DNA from: Solen grandis
Taxonomy: Eukaryota; Mollusca; Bivalvia; Adapedonta; Solenidae
Length of the DNA: 64,000 bases
Direction: 5' to 3'
NCBI GenBank assembly: GCA_021229015.1
Contig: CM037778.1
Span: forward strand, 19,723,214-19,787,213
Position 1 is the stretch's first letter. Each line of letters begins with the position of its first letter. The notes beneath the pieces were generated by a model, which saw nothing but the letters and a program-made list of their open reading frames with translations, was not told the origin of the DNA and did not search any database. Positions 1 through 10,900 of the stretch are shown here, one piece after another. The position numbers and the translations under genes are program-made.

Positions 1-327
1 TGATATGGGGACATCTGAGACTTCTACAGAAAAGATGGTGTCTACTTGAACTCATTGGGACTTGAATTTTATTTAGATTTTTAGGAATGTATCATTAAAA
101 ATAATGACGGTTATGTTTTAAATATAACCGCGTTTATTTTAACCATTTTGAGGTCGATATTGTTTGGGTCCGAAGAGAACAGCTAGTGGTCATCTGTCCG
201 AATGTTGCGTAATTTTCGGAATACTCGCTCTTTCCGATCTTGCTTCCCAGCTGAACGGTCATCGCCATTTAACACCATTTAATTTGAAAAGATCTACCAT
301 CATCCGTTGCATCGTCGCAATTAGAAG

Positions 328-834
328 ATGCCTAGAGGAAAGAAGAGGAAGGCTGAGGATCTGCCGGTCGTTTCGGAGCCAGAAAGTGCGGGTAATGTCA
401 TTGATTTTGAGGAAATCATTCGTGCGTCGAATGTTATCCCACATGCCGTAAGCACGGCGAGTGCGGATATTTCTGAAGGGTTTGGGAGAAGGGTCGATTT
501 TCCAAATTTGTGGTGGAGATGTACTCTGTCAAGGGACCAGGTGTCAAATAGTGCTATGAGTCAGTCTCAGAGGCCTGGCGGGCGGGTTTACCCCTGTATA
601 GATTATAACAAGGGACAGTGTCACTGGCCCAACTGCAAATTTAGCCATGTATGCTCTGGTTGTTTTGGCTCACATTCTTTTAAGTCTTGTTTTCAAAGTC
701 AGAGATCAACATTTCCGGGAAATCGACCCCAGCAGCAGCAGCCTTTTCGTACCTTCCAACAATCTGGGGGGTCCGTACAACAAAGAGGCTTCAATAGACA
801 GCCCACCAGGCCCGGTTCTAGACCAAGCAAGTAA
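328..834 (+). CDS. Gag-like protein of the Ngaro-like element, apparently internally deleted
   Basis: The 168-residue frame starts with ATG and a basic patch (MPRGKKRKAED). It ends in a Q/P/R-rich tail after a cysteine-histidine cluster with CIDYNKGQC, WPNCKFSH and CSGCFGSH, which reads as a CCCH-like finger followed by a second C/H group, as is usual at the end of DIRS/Ngaro gag proteins. The central part usual for these gags (a domain containing AWR.YxEQFR-like residues) is absent here, so an internal deletion is likely. Interestingly, that missing part can be read in the relic at 6590-7265. The 3' end overlaps the RT frame by 188 bases in another reading frame. The protein would bind element RNA; this role is inferred from the family. 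Confidence 0.65.
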   Translation: MPRGKKRKAEDLPVVSEPESAGNVIDFEEIIRASNVIPHAVSTASADISEGFGRRVDFPNLWWRCTLSRDQVSNSAMSQSQRPGGRVYPCIDYNKGQCHWPNCKFSHVCSGCFGSHSFKSCFQSQRSTFPGNRPQQQQPFRTFQQSGGSVQQRGFNRQPTRPGSRPSK

Positions 835-2443
835 CTTAGATGTGGTTTCTCTTGCACCGACACCTATTAATATTGAGAATTTACAGCTTGCTTTGTCTGC
901 ATATCTACACAAGGATGCCAAATTTATATTAGAGGGTTTTCGGGATGGTTTTAGCCTTAATTACACTGGGCCTAGGCAATCAAGGGATAGTAATAATCTT
1001 AAATCAGCAACACAGAATTCTATAATAGTTCAAGATAAGATAAATAAGGAAGTTTTAGCTGGTCGGATCGCTGGCCCATTTACAAATAGACCTTTACCAA
1101 ACCTGTTAGTATCCCCTATTGGTTTAGTTCCAAAGAAGACACCTGGAGAATTCAGGTTAATTCATCATTTATCTAGTCACAAGGAGGTATCAGTTAATGA
1201 TTTCATCGACCCACAGCATTGTTCAGTTCAATATACTAGCTTCGATGAAGCAGTGAATATGGTTCAGGAATTAGGCCAAAATTGCAAGCTTTTTAAAATG
1301 GATATTAAACATGCTTTTCGGAATCTTCCAGTCAAAATTAAAGATATTGAACTACTTGGTTTTAAGTTTTTGGACAAATTTTATGTGGATAAATGTCTGC
1401 CAATGGGTTGTTCAATAAGTTGCAGTCATTTCGAAAAGTTTTCAACATTTTTAGAGTTCTTTGTGCAAAATAAAATGTCATCTGGTAGGCTTATACATTA
1501 CTTAGATGATTTTTTGGGAGGAGATAGAGATCAATCGGGGTGTGAATTAGCTATGAAATGCTTTGTGGAATGCTTACAGTGGTTGTCGGTGCCCATAGCT
1601 GAAGAGAAGACAGAGGGTCCATCTGAAGTGTTAGTTTTTCTAGGCTTGGAATTAGACACGGTAGAAATGGTAATCAGAATTCCTATACAAAAAATTAAAG
1701 AAATTACTGGCAAAATTGAAGCCATACTTTCACGCAATAAGACAACTTTAAAAGAGATGCAATCTTTAATTGGTTCGCTCAATTTCTGTTGTAGAGCCAT
1801 TGTGGCAGGTAGACCATTCTGTAGACGGCTCATCAATTCAATTTGTGGTTTAACTAAACCTCACCACCATTTGAGGGTAAATAAGGGCATACGTTTGGAC
1901 TTAGCAATGTGGTTAGAGTTCTTTAAAAGCTACAATGGATTGTCAGTGTTCCATGACAGGTTTTGGGTTTCCAATGAAGATGTGCAGTTATTTACTGATA
2001 GTTCTGGTGGAAAAGGTTTTGGTATTTACTTTCAGGGACATTGGGCATTGGCTGAGTGGCCAAAATCATGGCATGAAAAAGGTCTGACAACAGACATCAC
2101 TGTTTTGGAGTTATTTCCAATTTTCGTAGCACTCCGGATTTGGAGCGATTGTCTAGCTAAAAAGAAGATTAAGTTTTTATGTGACAATATGGCAGTTGTA
2201 AGCATTGTAAACAGCATGACATCTAAGTCGGACAGGGTGATGAATATTGTAAGACAAATAACAAAACTTTGTTTGGAAAAGAATATAGTCATTAAAGCCT
2301 CACATGTGCCCGGTAAAATAAATGTTTTGTGTGATGCATTGTCTCGTTTGCAGGTGGACAAATTCAAGAGATTAGCTCCTCATGCAGACCCAGATCCTCA
2401 GATGGTTCCCAGCTGTCTGTGGGGGATCTTCAACATGGGGTAG
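647..2443 (+). CDS. Reverse transcriptase - RNase H polyprotein of the Ngaro-like element
   Basis: The frame is intact at 598 codons. The RT palm is clear: FKMDIKHAFRNLPV carries the first catalytic Asp (about residue 219), LPMGCSISCSHFEKF is the template-grip region, and HYLDDFLGGD holds the catalytic pair (Asp 287/288). RNase H follows, with Asp of LFTDSSGG (about 451), Glu of VLELFPIF (about 488), Asp of FLCDNMAVV (about 513), and the final SHVPGKINVLCDALSR with His and Asp (about 563). The YLDDFL motif and the direct fusion to this RNase H type are characteristic of DIRS-order elements. The true start is unclear because the frame is open upstream and overlaps the gag frame, so translation may rely on frameshifting or reinitiation. 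The 3' end overlaps the recombinase frame by 25 bases. Confidence 0.88.
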   Translation: MYALVVLAHILLSLVFKVRDQHFREIDPSSSSLFVPSNNLGGPYNKEASIDSPPGPVLDQASNLDVVSLAPTPINIENLQLALSAYLHKDAKFILEGFRDGFSLNYTGPRQSRDSNNLKSATQNSIIVQDKINKEVLAGRIAGPFTNRPLPNLLVSPIGLVPKKTPGEFRLIHHLSSHKEVSVNDFIDPQHCSVQYTSFDEAVNMVQELGQNCKLFKMDIKHAFRNLPVKIKDIELLGFKFLDKFYVDKCLPMGCSISCSHFEKFSTFLEFFVQNKMSSGRLIHYLDDFLGGDRDQSGCELAMKCFVECLQWLSVPIAEEKTEGPSEVLVFLGLELDTVEMVIRIPIQKIKEITGKIEAILSRNKTTLKEMQSLIGSLNFCCRAIVAGRPFCRRLINSICGLTKPHHHLRVNKGIRLDLAMWLEFFKSYNGLSVFHDRFWVSNEDVQLFTDSSGGKGFGIYFQGHWALAEWPKSWHEKGLTTDITVLELFPIFVALRIWSDCLAKKKIKFLCDNMAVVSIVNSMTSKSDRVMNIVRQITKLCLEKNIVIKASHVPGKINVLCDALSRLQVDKFKRLAPHADPDPQMVPSCLWGIFNMG

Positions 2444-3323
2444 CAAAATTGCTGGATGCTGGTGTCTCTCCTAATACTTCCGCAGCATATAAGACTGCTA
2501 TTGATGCTTTTAAAAAAATTTTAAGAGAATACAAGCTTTCTTTTAAATGTCCTTTGAATATTCAACATGCAATTCTTTTCATATCTTATTGTTTCCAAAA
2601 AGGCCTCGCCCCAAATACAATAAACACCTACCTGGCTGGTTTGAATTACTACAACAGACTCAGTGGTGGTTGTGATTTAAAAGATAATTTCATAATAAAA
2701 AAAAATGTTGGAAGGTTCTACACGACTTAGGAGGAGAAAGGATATGCGCATGCCAATTACAGTTGACATATTGACAGACATTTGTGAGATTCTACCTAGG
2801 ATATGCTATGATCAATACGAGGCTACTCTTTTCAAGGCTGTATTTTTGTTAGCATATTTTGGTCTTTTTAGAGTTAGTGAATTAGTTGTGCCATCATCAT
2901 TATTGTCTGACAGAACCCTAGCTTGGGATGGTGTACATATTGGGGCAAGTAAGCAACACGTTTTAGTGACGCTTAAGGTTTCTAAAACTAATCAAGCTGG
3001 TTCACCTACAGTTCTCAGGATACCTTGTGAAAAGAGCGAAGTTCTTTGTCCAGTACATGCTGTGTACAATTTTATTGCCATAAGGCCAAAGTGTGAGTCA
3101 CCTTTCTTCTGTCACGCCAATGGACATCCCCTGACAAGATGCCAATTTTCTGCTGTTTTAACAAAAGGTATTAATAGTTAGGCCAGGCATGACAAATATT
3201 ACATCTCACAGTTTCCGCATAGGCAGGGCAACGCAGCTCTTTTCAATGGGAATGTCTGAAGATAAAATAAAAAGTTTAGGTAGGTGGCGTTCTGATGCGG
3301 TTAAAAGATATCTAAGACTGTAA
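2419..3323 (+). pseudogene. Tyrosine recombinase (YR) of the Ngaro-like element, two frameshifts
   Basis: Three consecutive frames together cover a complete YR domain. The first (2419-2730) is the N-terminal core-binding part (SPNTSAAYKTAIDAFKKIL, LAPNTINTYLAGLNYY). The second (2705-3181) carries the first catalytic Arg in FGLFRVSELV and the beta-hairpin Lys region (LKVSKTNQAG). The third (from about 3180 to 3323) carries the H-x-x-R box in ITSHSFRIGRATQLF, the Trp of LGRWRS and the nucleophilic Tyr in AVKRYLRL just before TAA. The breaks lie in an A-run near 2696-2704 and near 3178-3181, so each looks like a small indel. All of the R-K-HxxR-W-Y residues are still present, so this is a young or lightly damaged copy. 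It would cut and rejoin DNA through a 3' phosphotyrosine link. Confidence 0.85.
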
Positions 3324-3328
3324 TTTCG

Positions 3329-5449
3329 ACTGTTAATTTTTCTTCTGCAGAGATATGGCTGGTGGGAGATTCCATCATTTATTGGGCCGGTCAGTATGCA
3401 GGGGATCAGCAGAAGAAATCACTTAAACTGGGGCAGTCAGTTGGGTGGATGGGGTACAGAGGGATGTCATGGAGGGATTTTCAAAGTAAGATGCAACTGA
3501 AGGTATTGTTGGCCCCTCCACCTAAGATTCTGGCAATACATCTTGGTGGTAATGACATTGAAAGCCTTACAGTTTGCAGGATTTTTAACCTCATAAAATC
3601 AGGACTCAAATACCTGAGGGCAGGTTTTCCAGCCAGTAAACTGGTTTGGATAGACATTTTGCCACGTTTTACATGGGCCCCTGGAACTAAAGAAGATAAA
3701 CAAGAGGGCCATGATGGCCCTGAATCGCTCACCTGAGTACCATTGCTTCAACTGATGTCAAGGTTTTTAAACAGACAAGGATTCTGATATAACTCAATCT
3801 AAAACATTTTACCCCTGACAATACTACACACCAAATATCTAAGCAATGGGCCATATGGTTTCAGAGAAGACTTGGGCGCAGGGTCATTTATCACCGTAGG
3901 GCCAAGACTTTGAAAATCTTTGTAATGAACCATTAGATGCTACTACATACCAAAAATCTTAGCTCTAGGCCTTATTGATTCATAGAAGAAGATTTTTTTA
4001 AGATTTTCCTATTTAACTCTATGTAAAACAAGTGACCCCTGGTGTGGGGTCATTTATCACCATAGGGCTATGATTTGTACAATCTTGGTAGTGGCCCATA
4101 AGATGATGCTTCATACCAAATATCTAAGCTCTAGGCCTTATGGATTCATAGAAGAAGATTTTTTAAGATTTTCCTATATAACTCTGTGTAAAACAAGTGA
4201 CCCCTGGTGGGGGGTCATTTATCACCATAGGCTATGATTTGTACAATCTTGGTAGTGGCCCATAAGATGATGCTTCATACCAAATATCTAAGCTCTAGGC
4301 CTTATGCATTCATGGAAGAAGATTTTTTAAGATTTTCCTATGTAACTCTGTGTAAAACAAGTGACCCCTGGTGCGGGGTCATTTATCACCATAAGCTATG
4401 ATTTGTACAATCTTGGTAGTGGCCCGTAAGATGATGCTACATACCAAATATCTAAGCTCTAGGCCTTATGGATTCATAGAAGAAGATTTTTTAAGATTTT
4501 CCTATATAACTCTATGTAAAACAAGTGACCCCTGGTGCGGGGTCATTTATCACCATAGGGCTATGATTTGTACAATCTTGGTAGTGGCCCATAAGATGAT
4601 GCTTCATACCAAATATCTAAGCTCTAGGCCTTATGCATTCATGGAAAAAGATTTTTTAAGATTTTCCTATATAACTCTGTGTAAAACAAGTGACCCCTGG
4701 TGCGGGGTCATTTATCACCATAGGGCTATGATTTGTACAATTTTGGTAGTGGCCCATAAGATGATGCTACATACCAAAAATCTAAAGGCTAGGCCTTGTG
4801 GTTTCGGAGAAGAAGATTTTTTCAAGTTTTTCCTATATTAGCCTATGTGAAATCAAGTGACCCCTGGGGCGGGGCCAATTTTGACCCCAGGGTCATAATT
4901 TGTACAATCCTGGTAGACAGTCATAAGATCATGCTACATACCAAAAATCAAAAGGCTAGGCCTTGTTGTTTCAGAGAAGAAGATTTTTTAAATTTCATTT
5001 TTAAAATCTATTTTTAGCTCCTGTGACCTAATTATGCGATGGACCAGAACCATTTATACAACTTTAGTAGAGCTTCATCCAAGGAACATTCCTGCAAAAT
5101 ATTTTTCAAATTGGCCAAGCCGTTTAGGAGGAGATGTTGTTTGAAGCAATTGTTGACGCCGGACGCACGCACGGACGCACGCACGGACGCACGGACGACG
5201 GACGACGGACGCCGGACAAAAGGCGATCAGAAAAGCTCACCTTGAGCACGTTGTGCTCATGTGAGCTAAAAAAGGAGGAGGGTTAACCGTTTTGGTCGCC
5301 AAATTGTACGTTCACTAAATGGGGATTTCCTGGCCACTGGTTTGGATAGTACAACAAAGGGTTTCTTTCGGCATGACGGGGTTCATTTAAGCCAGGTGGG
5401 TCTTGAAATGTTTTTAGATGGGCTTGGGGATAAGCTGGCAGAGCTTTGA
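3329..5449 (+). pseudogene. SGNH-type hydrolase ORF of the Ngaro-like element, split by a nested insertion (3701-5272)
   Basis: The 5' part (3329-3700) shows SGNH blocks: WLVGDSIIYWAG (Ser nucleophile in GDS), GYRGMSWRDF, and LAIHLGGNDI (Gly/Asn block). The 3' part resumes at 5273 and ends at TGA 5447-5449; it supplies the last block, RHDGVHLSQVGLEMF, with the Asp and His of the catalytic set. The two parts keep the same reading frame across the inserted repeat. No ATG is seen near the N-terminus. The frame is open upstream towards the recombinase stop, and TTTTTCTTCTGCAG at 3337-3350 resembles a splice acceptor, so the domain could be reached by splicing or frameshifting. Ngaro elements are known to carry such a hydrolase; its role in the element is unknown. 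Confidence 0.82.
3701..5272 (+). mobile_element. Pearl/HINE-like non-autonomous element, family A copy 1 (A1)
   Basis: It begins AACAAGAGGGCC with a small hairpin (GGGCC-ATGAT-GGCCC) and then GCTCACCTGAG. It ends with an ACGG/GCAC microsatellite (5157-5215) and a hairpin (CTTGAGCACGTTGTGCTCA) whose outer arm GTGAGCT mirrors the 5' GCTCAC, followed by A-rich CTAAAAA. The middle is a tandem array marked by TGACCCCTGG at 4033, 4198, 4362, 4526, 4691 and 4858, so the unit is about 165 bp with six markers. It sits inside the SGNH frame. The site before insertion would read across a short A-run, so there is no clear target duplication beyond A's. The long ORFs inside are products of the tandem repeat and not genes. 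Confidence 0.85.
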
Positions 5450-6589
5450 ATTTTGGGGGATAAATTTTAAAAATTAAAATTTATTGTGGCGAAAAAATTC
5501 AAAAAGCTGACAGTCAGCCTGGAGCGCACATTTCTTATTTACACATTTAAATTAAAATAGGGGGCCACCCTCTGATAGGCTCAGCTTTATGACTGATATA
5601 TCCTGTCTTGGGAGGCAGACACAAAAAATTAATTTGTTATAGGGGAAATGGGTTTTGCCCGAACTTGTATTTTGGTAACTCCCACTCTCCTTTTGGCATC
5701 TTGGGCAGTACAATGGTTAATCAGTGAATTTGTGGCAGATTTGGATCATAGCGGATTTGGGGTGGGGGTTTTTAATAGCGGATAACTCATTGGAATATGG
5801 ATTTGCTTGCGGATGGAATTGCGGATATTGCGGAACAAAGTTAGGAGGTGCTTGCGGATGAATTATTGCGGAACAAAGTTAGGATGGGTTGATTTGCTTT
5901 TGGTGTAAGAATATAGCATTCTTTTGGCAAGTTTTGTGCATTCTTGGCTGGCTGTCGGCTAACTTAAAATATGATTAGGGCCAGTTAATGGCATGTCCTA
6001 ATTGTATAACTTTTTGTTGCGGCCATTCATATCCAAAAAATTTCTAGTCACATTTCAAATATATTTGTGGTTCATACTTGTGATATAGTTTGGTTTTATG
6101 AACAGTATTTTGTGTGCCTTCATGTTTTGCGGGACACTTTGTATTTCACTATATGTTTTAAAGATTAGTGCATAATATAGATTGGTGCATAATCCTATTC
6201 GTTGAAAACATTTTATTCTAGTCTGGTTTCTTTTGTTGTATTGTATTTTTGGCAATATGAAAAGTTAGATAATAAAGTTTATATACATGATACATGGTGT
6301 TATTTCAAAATGGATTTACCTAAATAAACAGTAATTTAAAAAAAAAATGTTTATCTCACCAGCAGCCTTTTCCAGCCCCAAACCAATTTGGTGGAGCTTG
6401 TTTCCCAGATTATCTGGTGCTTCCAGTTAATTTTACAACTTCATGTTATTCCATTGACCACGCCCAAGGATCTTTTACGTTCATTACAAAATACAACCGG
6501 GAATGCCTAAATAAAGGCAGACAAGGGTAAGTCATAATGCAGCGACAAGAAAACAAACCCTACCATTAGGCGACAGACAAGAAAAGCCA
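5450..6589. other. Intergenic: 3' region of the Ngaro-like element, no gene seen
   Basis: This stretch follows the hydrolase stop. It has no convincing coding frame. At about 5753-5885 short GCGGAT and GCGGAACAAAGTTAGGA motifs recur several times; they could be part of the terminal repeats of the retrotransposon, but I could not pair them with the left end. From about 6040 to 6340 it is AT-rich. Confidence 0.4.
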
Positions 6590-7265
6590 GGGATGGGGTT
6601 ATCAAACAGAGAATCTCCCAAGATTCTTCAGTTAGCTTCCGAAGAGGCTTCTTCTGCTAATATTGTATCTGCTAACCCTTTCGCAACTTTATTCCCAATA
6701 GACTCTAAGAGTGATAGCAATGTGGGTAAATTGCATGTTCCAACCACGGATTTCTGCCTCACCTCTTCTGCTCTTAAGTGCGTCAATGACTCGCTTACTG
6801 TCCATGTATCAGGGAAATTGTGGAAGAAAATATGGGCGGGTGAGTATACAGATCTGGCCCTACTCTTGAAATAAGAATCGGATTGTCACCAGGGTCCACA
6901 GTGCATTAACAAAGTGCAAAGCATCGAGAAACAGACAGAGGCTTCTCTAATCTGCACAGACATATATTTAAAGAAGTATCCTAATAAAGTCCATGAATTT
7001 GTTACAGTATATGTCTGTCATCAGAGAGGCAGCGCTTGGGCAAGTAGGGTATGCTTGGCGCTCGTACAATGAGCAATTTAGAATGTGACAGGCAGTGAAG
7101 CCACAGCCATGGGATGACAACAATGCCAACTTATGGCTACATATCATGACTTTCCCACAAGGAATGGGGCGGGGATTGCGTAGTAGACCAGTTTATATAA
7201 ATTTATCAAGCTATCATGAATTAGATGATCCAGATATTGAGGGACCTGAATTACATGTTGCACAG
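6590..7265 (+). pseudogene. Degraded gag-like relic of a second DIRS/Ngaro-type element
   Basis: An open stretch at 6593-6874 ends with SGKLWKKIWAGEYTDLALLL, a pattern seen in gag-like proteins of DIRS-order elements. After a stop and a frameshift the similarity resumes in another frame: MSVIREAALGQVGYAWRSY and then NEQFRM just before an in-frame TGA near 7087, followed by QAVKPQPWDDNNANLWLHIM and a short tail to a stop near 7268. This is the central gag domain that the 328-834 gag frame lacks. The same orientation and the location directly downstream suggest a second, truncated element, or a piece of a related copy. At least one stop and one frameshift make it non-coding today. Confidence 0.6.
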
Positions 7266-7499
7266 TGACATTTTTAATATCAAAACAAGCAGCTTGCTTA
7301 ACTAAAATAAAAAAAAAAATATGTACATTTATCACTATTTAAATACAAACTAATCAGAACTTATATATTAAAGAAGGATTTCTTATATCACAATCATCAT
7401 AGTCAGTGATAAAATTGTACAGATGTGTTACAGTATATACACCAATTATTTCAGAAGAAAAAAAGCTAAAATATTATAAAATCAGATCCATGAATTGAT

Positions 7500-7550
7500 A
7501 GAGAAGCTAATTTGAAAAAATTAGCTTTTTACAAAGAGGCACTTTATTTA
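7500..7550 (-). promoter_or_regulatory. Candidate poly(A) signal and 3'UTR hairpin of the SH3 gene
   Basis: Read on the minus strand, AATAAA lies at 7548-7543, about 200 bases after the stop codon of the SH3-domain gene. Just beyond it, at about 7503-7528, AAGCTAAT and ATTAGCTT form a perfect 8-bp stem around a short A/T loop. The position fits a 3'UTR end, but other AATAAA-like sites exist in this AT-rich stretch. Confidence 0.4.
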
Positions 7551-7746
7551 AAATTTCTCAAAAAAAAAAAAATCTATACATTATTTACTAAAAAAAAAAT
7601 CCCGTCTTAACACTTATACAAAATTCTTAGAAAAAATAGTAATGACATAATTTTTCATAAAAAATTGAAATCCTGAAATTCTGAAAAGTTTATCAGTCAA
7701 TACATTGCAAAGCCATCATACCATTAAGGAGCAGGAAGCCAGATGT

Positions 7747-7949
7747 CTAGTCCTCCACGACAAAGGCTGACGGAAACATCCCCCTTTTCCCATTAATCAC
7801 ACCAAAACGCCAATCTTCAGCGCCGGGCACCAGCTCATGAAGTTCTACCTGGTCCCCTGCAGCAAATGTCAGCTCATTGTCTGCTTCCCCGATAAACTCA
7901 TGCAGGGCTGTCCCAGTCTTAATATCATGGTGTGGTTGTGGAGTAGAGT
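7747..7949 (-). CDS. SH3D19-like: SH3D19-like exon 12 (last): SH3 domain 4 and stop
   Basis: 203 coding nt after acceptor TGTTACAG, entered in phase 1. It encodes the whole fourth SH3: GTALHEFIGEADNELTF, then DQVELHEL, the Trp in EDWRFGVI and KRGMFPSAFVVED, with the stop right after. An SH3 held in a single exon and ending at the C-terminus is typical of the family. Confidence 0.85.
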
Positions 7950-10900
7950 CTGTAACAGACAGGTATCATGCATCATATAAAGTTCATATAAACACACTTT
8001 GACACATTGGTAAACACAACATAACTGATTGCAAAAATGACAATACCGGATATCCAAATTCAATGCCCCATAGCAGACAATATGCATGTGCACCTGTTTG
8101 CCTAGGCAAGAAAAATTATCAATGAAAATACTTTGAATGAAATTGCATGACAAAAGCCAGTTAAGTGCAGCAGTTCAGGCACCTCTAGCATGCATCTTTG
8201 GTTAATCTAATACAAATATGTCAAATAAAATTATGTTGTTCGGCCTTCATAGCAACAAGATCCATTTAATGAAGGATATCAATAAAACGGTTCCAAATTA
8301 CAAGCCACACTTTCTCTTTTTCTGTTCCAGTTTATGCTTAATGCAACATTAGGACTCTTAGTCCTTTGATTTTCATATACCACTTAATGTTCTGTGAGTT
8401 TATGTTCATCAAATCATTAACTTCTACATGGTTATTCATGAGGTAAAGGGTTAAGAGGTTACAGAGTTATCAGGATTATTACCTGTAAGATCTATCTTTA
8501 TCTCTACAAATCCGGCTGGAAACATTCCGGTTCTCCCGGCCAGACTCCCCTTCAGCCAGTCTGCGTTGACCCTCTCAAGGAGCTGTATCTTGTCTCCAAC
8601 ACAGAAGCCCAGGTCAGTCTCCTCTGGCCCCGGGTAGTCATACACTGCAATACAGTACGGGCTCTCTGTCTGTCCAAACCCTGGTCTACTCTCTGTGGGT
8701 TGTGATTTAACTGGGCTCTGCTGCAAACAGTCAAATATACATGTAAGTTGTTTTTTTCTTTTCTTTACCAGTGCCAAATTATAAACATCTTCCCATTTGA
8801 AAACACCTAAAATGTATGCGGAATATCTTCATATTGCTATTAATCCCTGGATTTTCTTTCCACAATATCTGTAAAATGACCCTTTAATTCACAAAAGAAT
8901 GGCATGAAAGCCTGTTTTTCATCATTAAAAAAATAAGGTCTGAATATAGCTATTCATTGTGAATAGTTGTAACTTAATAATAACTGTACACTCCTATCAT
9001 CATATCTAAAAAGGAGATTATTCCCTGAAAGCATGCTGGAGGTTTGGTAAAAAAAAAGTATGTCATCAACATTTAAATAAAGAATACAATAGTTTTGCAC
9101 CAAGACCTCAATGCTGTACGCTATCTGTGTTTCTTTTCTTTCATTTAAAAAGAATTATATTTCTATTCCTGCTGATCACATGAACTTGTACAAGTAAGCA
9201 GTCAGTTCTTACTGACAGGAAAGCCAGTGCTCTCCACTGTACTGTCCCTCATGAAAGAATTAAATCTATGAACACAAATGTCACCTATAACAACAATACC
9301 TGAACACTGTCCATTGTGTCCCAGGTGGACAAGGCTTGTGTCAGGGTGACAGTCTGTCCCTGCCCTGGCGATCCAGCGGCGCTCGAGGGTGGGGGAGGCA
9401 GGTTCTGTGGAATGTGGTCAACAAACTGGACGGGGAACTGTCCACACCGCTCCCCTATCTGTCCATATAGCCACTCCTCGTTCACCTGGTGCTGCACCGT
9501 TATCATCTCTCCAGCCTGTGGACAAAGACAGTAAAACTTCACTGTAAAAGGATGCTTAAATAACTCTTTACTAAATGAATACACATTTACTAAAAATGAC
9601 TTGATGAATATTTATCAATTGTATTCAAAATGGTGTATGAAACAGAGAACTTTTCTTTGCAGAATGTAGAGAATTGTATGGGTAAACTGTTTGCAAATGA
9701 GTCAAAACAAGTCTATATTAGGTAGAGTTAATGATTTTTTTCTAAGTACATGTATATTTTTTAAACTTTGACAAATTAAATGTCAAAAGGAAGACAAGTT
9801 TACTTTTTAACTCCCAACAGTCCCAGAGTTGGACCAGTACCTTGCACTGGAAATGTTTGGCCTTTGAATCCATAGCCAACAAATACAACCCTTTGACAAT
9901 GGTGTCCATTTAACAACAGTATGCAAAGACAGCGTTGTTAGGACACATATTTCAATACTGAGTCTATTATTGTTAAATTTATTAACAGATGACACAGTTT
10001 GATATATCTGGAACATGATATATTTTCATTGAAATAGACATTGTTCAAAGATTAAGCGTATAATTATATCAAACAGTATAGACTAAAGAAAAAGAGTCAA
10101 TAGTGGCAGTCTTAAAACTTTCTTTTAAATCTCTATTATCTACCTAATGTTAAGTGCCTAGTTAGCAATAAGCTTATTTAGTCATTTACGATTTATTGTG
10201 TTGAAGAGTTGTTCTAGTCATTGCCATTATCATGAACAGGATTATAACCAGATGATAAAGAGTGAAGAGTTCTACCTGAAAGTTAAGATCACCAGCCTCT
10301 CCTTCAAAATCAAACAGGGCCTTCACAATGTTCTTTACCTTGCTCTCTCCAGGTCTGTCAATCCTCGATGGCTAAACTCCACGGCTGCAAGTCCAACTGC
10401 CCTATCAACCCCTCAGAGCGTATCAATCTCCCTCAATTCAATATCGACCTCCCTCAAGTCACTGCCCAGCCTTAGCCCAGTTCGACTTCTCAAACTTCGT
10501 CAAAAACTGTCAATCATCAGAGACATCACTGTCTTCATCATGCGTTGGTCTAAAACAAGCTAGCCAAGGTTATGGGCCTATGACACTATCAAATATATGC
10601 AAGAATTGATCCGGAATCCGAAGTCAGAATAAGTCACAAATGTCTTAAGTATGTCAAAAACCTGTTCTGATAGCTAAAATGTAACAAAATGTTCACTAAT
10701 GAATATATACTAGTCATTCTCAAATCAGAAAACAATGTGCACATTACAAGTTCTCTGTACCTACTTTTTTACTAACATACCATCTAAAGAAATACAAAAT
10801 TTCTGTCTCAAAAAAATGCTCTAGACTCATGCTGACTTGAGATATCACAATTCTCACCCCTCCAAAATGGCATTCATCAATTTCTCATAATTTTTATACT

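Larger units (their letters stand above)
1..5449 (+). mobile_element. Ngaro-like tyrosine-recombinase (DIRS-order) retrotransposon, interrupted by a nested repeat element
   Basis: Four coding blocks lie in one orientation: a gag-like protein with a CCCH-type finger, reverse transcriptase plus RNase H, a tyrosine recombinase, and an SGNH-type hydrolase. There is no integrase and no aspartic protease. The order gag, RT-RH, YR, SGNH is what is known for Ngaro elements of the DIRS order, which insert through a circular intermediate resolved by the recombinase. No methyltransferase domain was seen, which argues against the DIRS1 group. The left end may lie at or before base 1, and I could not define the split direct repeats expected of Ngaro. 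The copy is not functional as it stands: the recombinase is frameshifted twice and the hydrolase is cut by a 1,572-bp insertion at 3701-5272. Confidence 0.8.

Noticed and set aside
4398..5245. Repetitive proteins (MICTILVVAHKMMLH-type) and their minus-strand twins at 38402-39264
   Set aside because: They are translations of the 165-bp tandem units and microsatellite of family A, and the copies differ by whole units.
10198..10563. Plus-strand ORF of 121 codons
   Set aside because: It overlaps exon 9 of the SH3 gene in antisense and has no recognisable domain.
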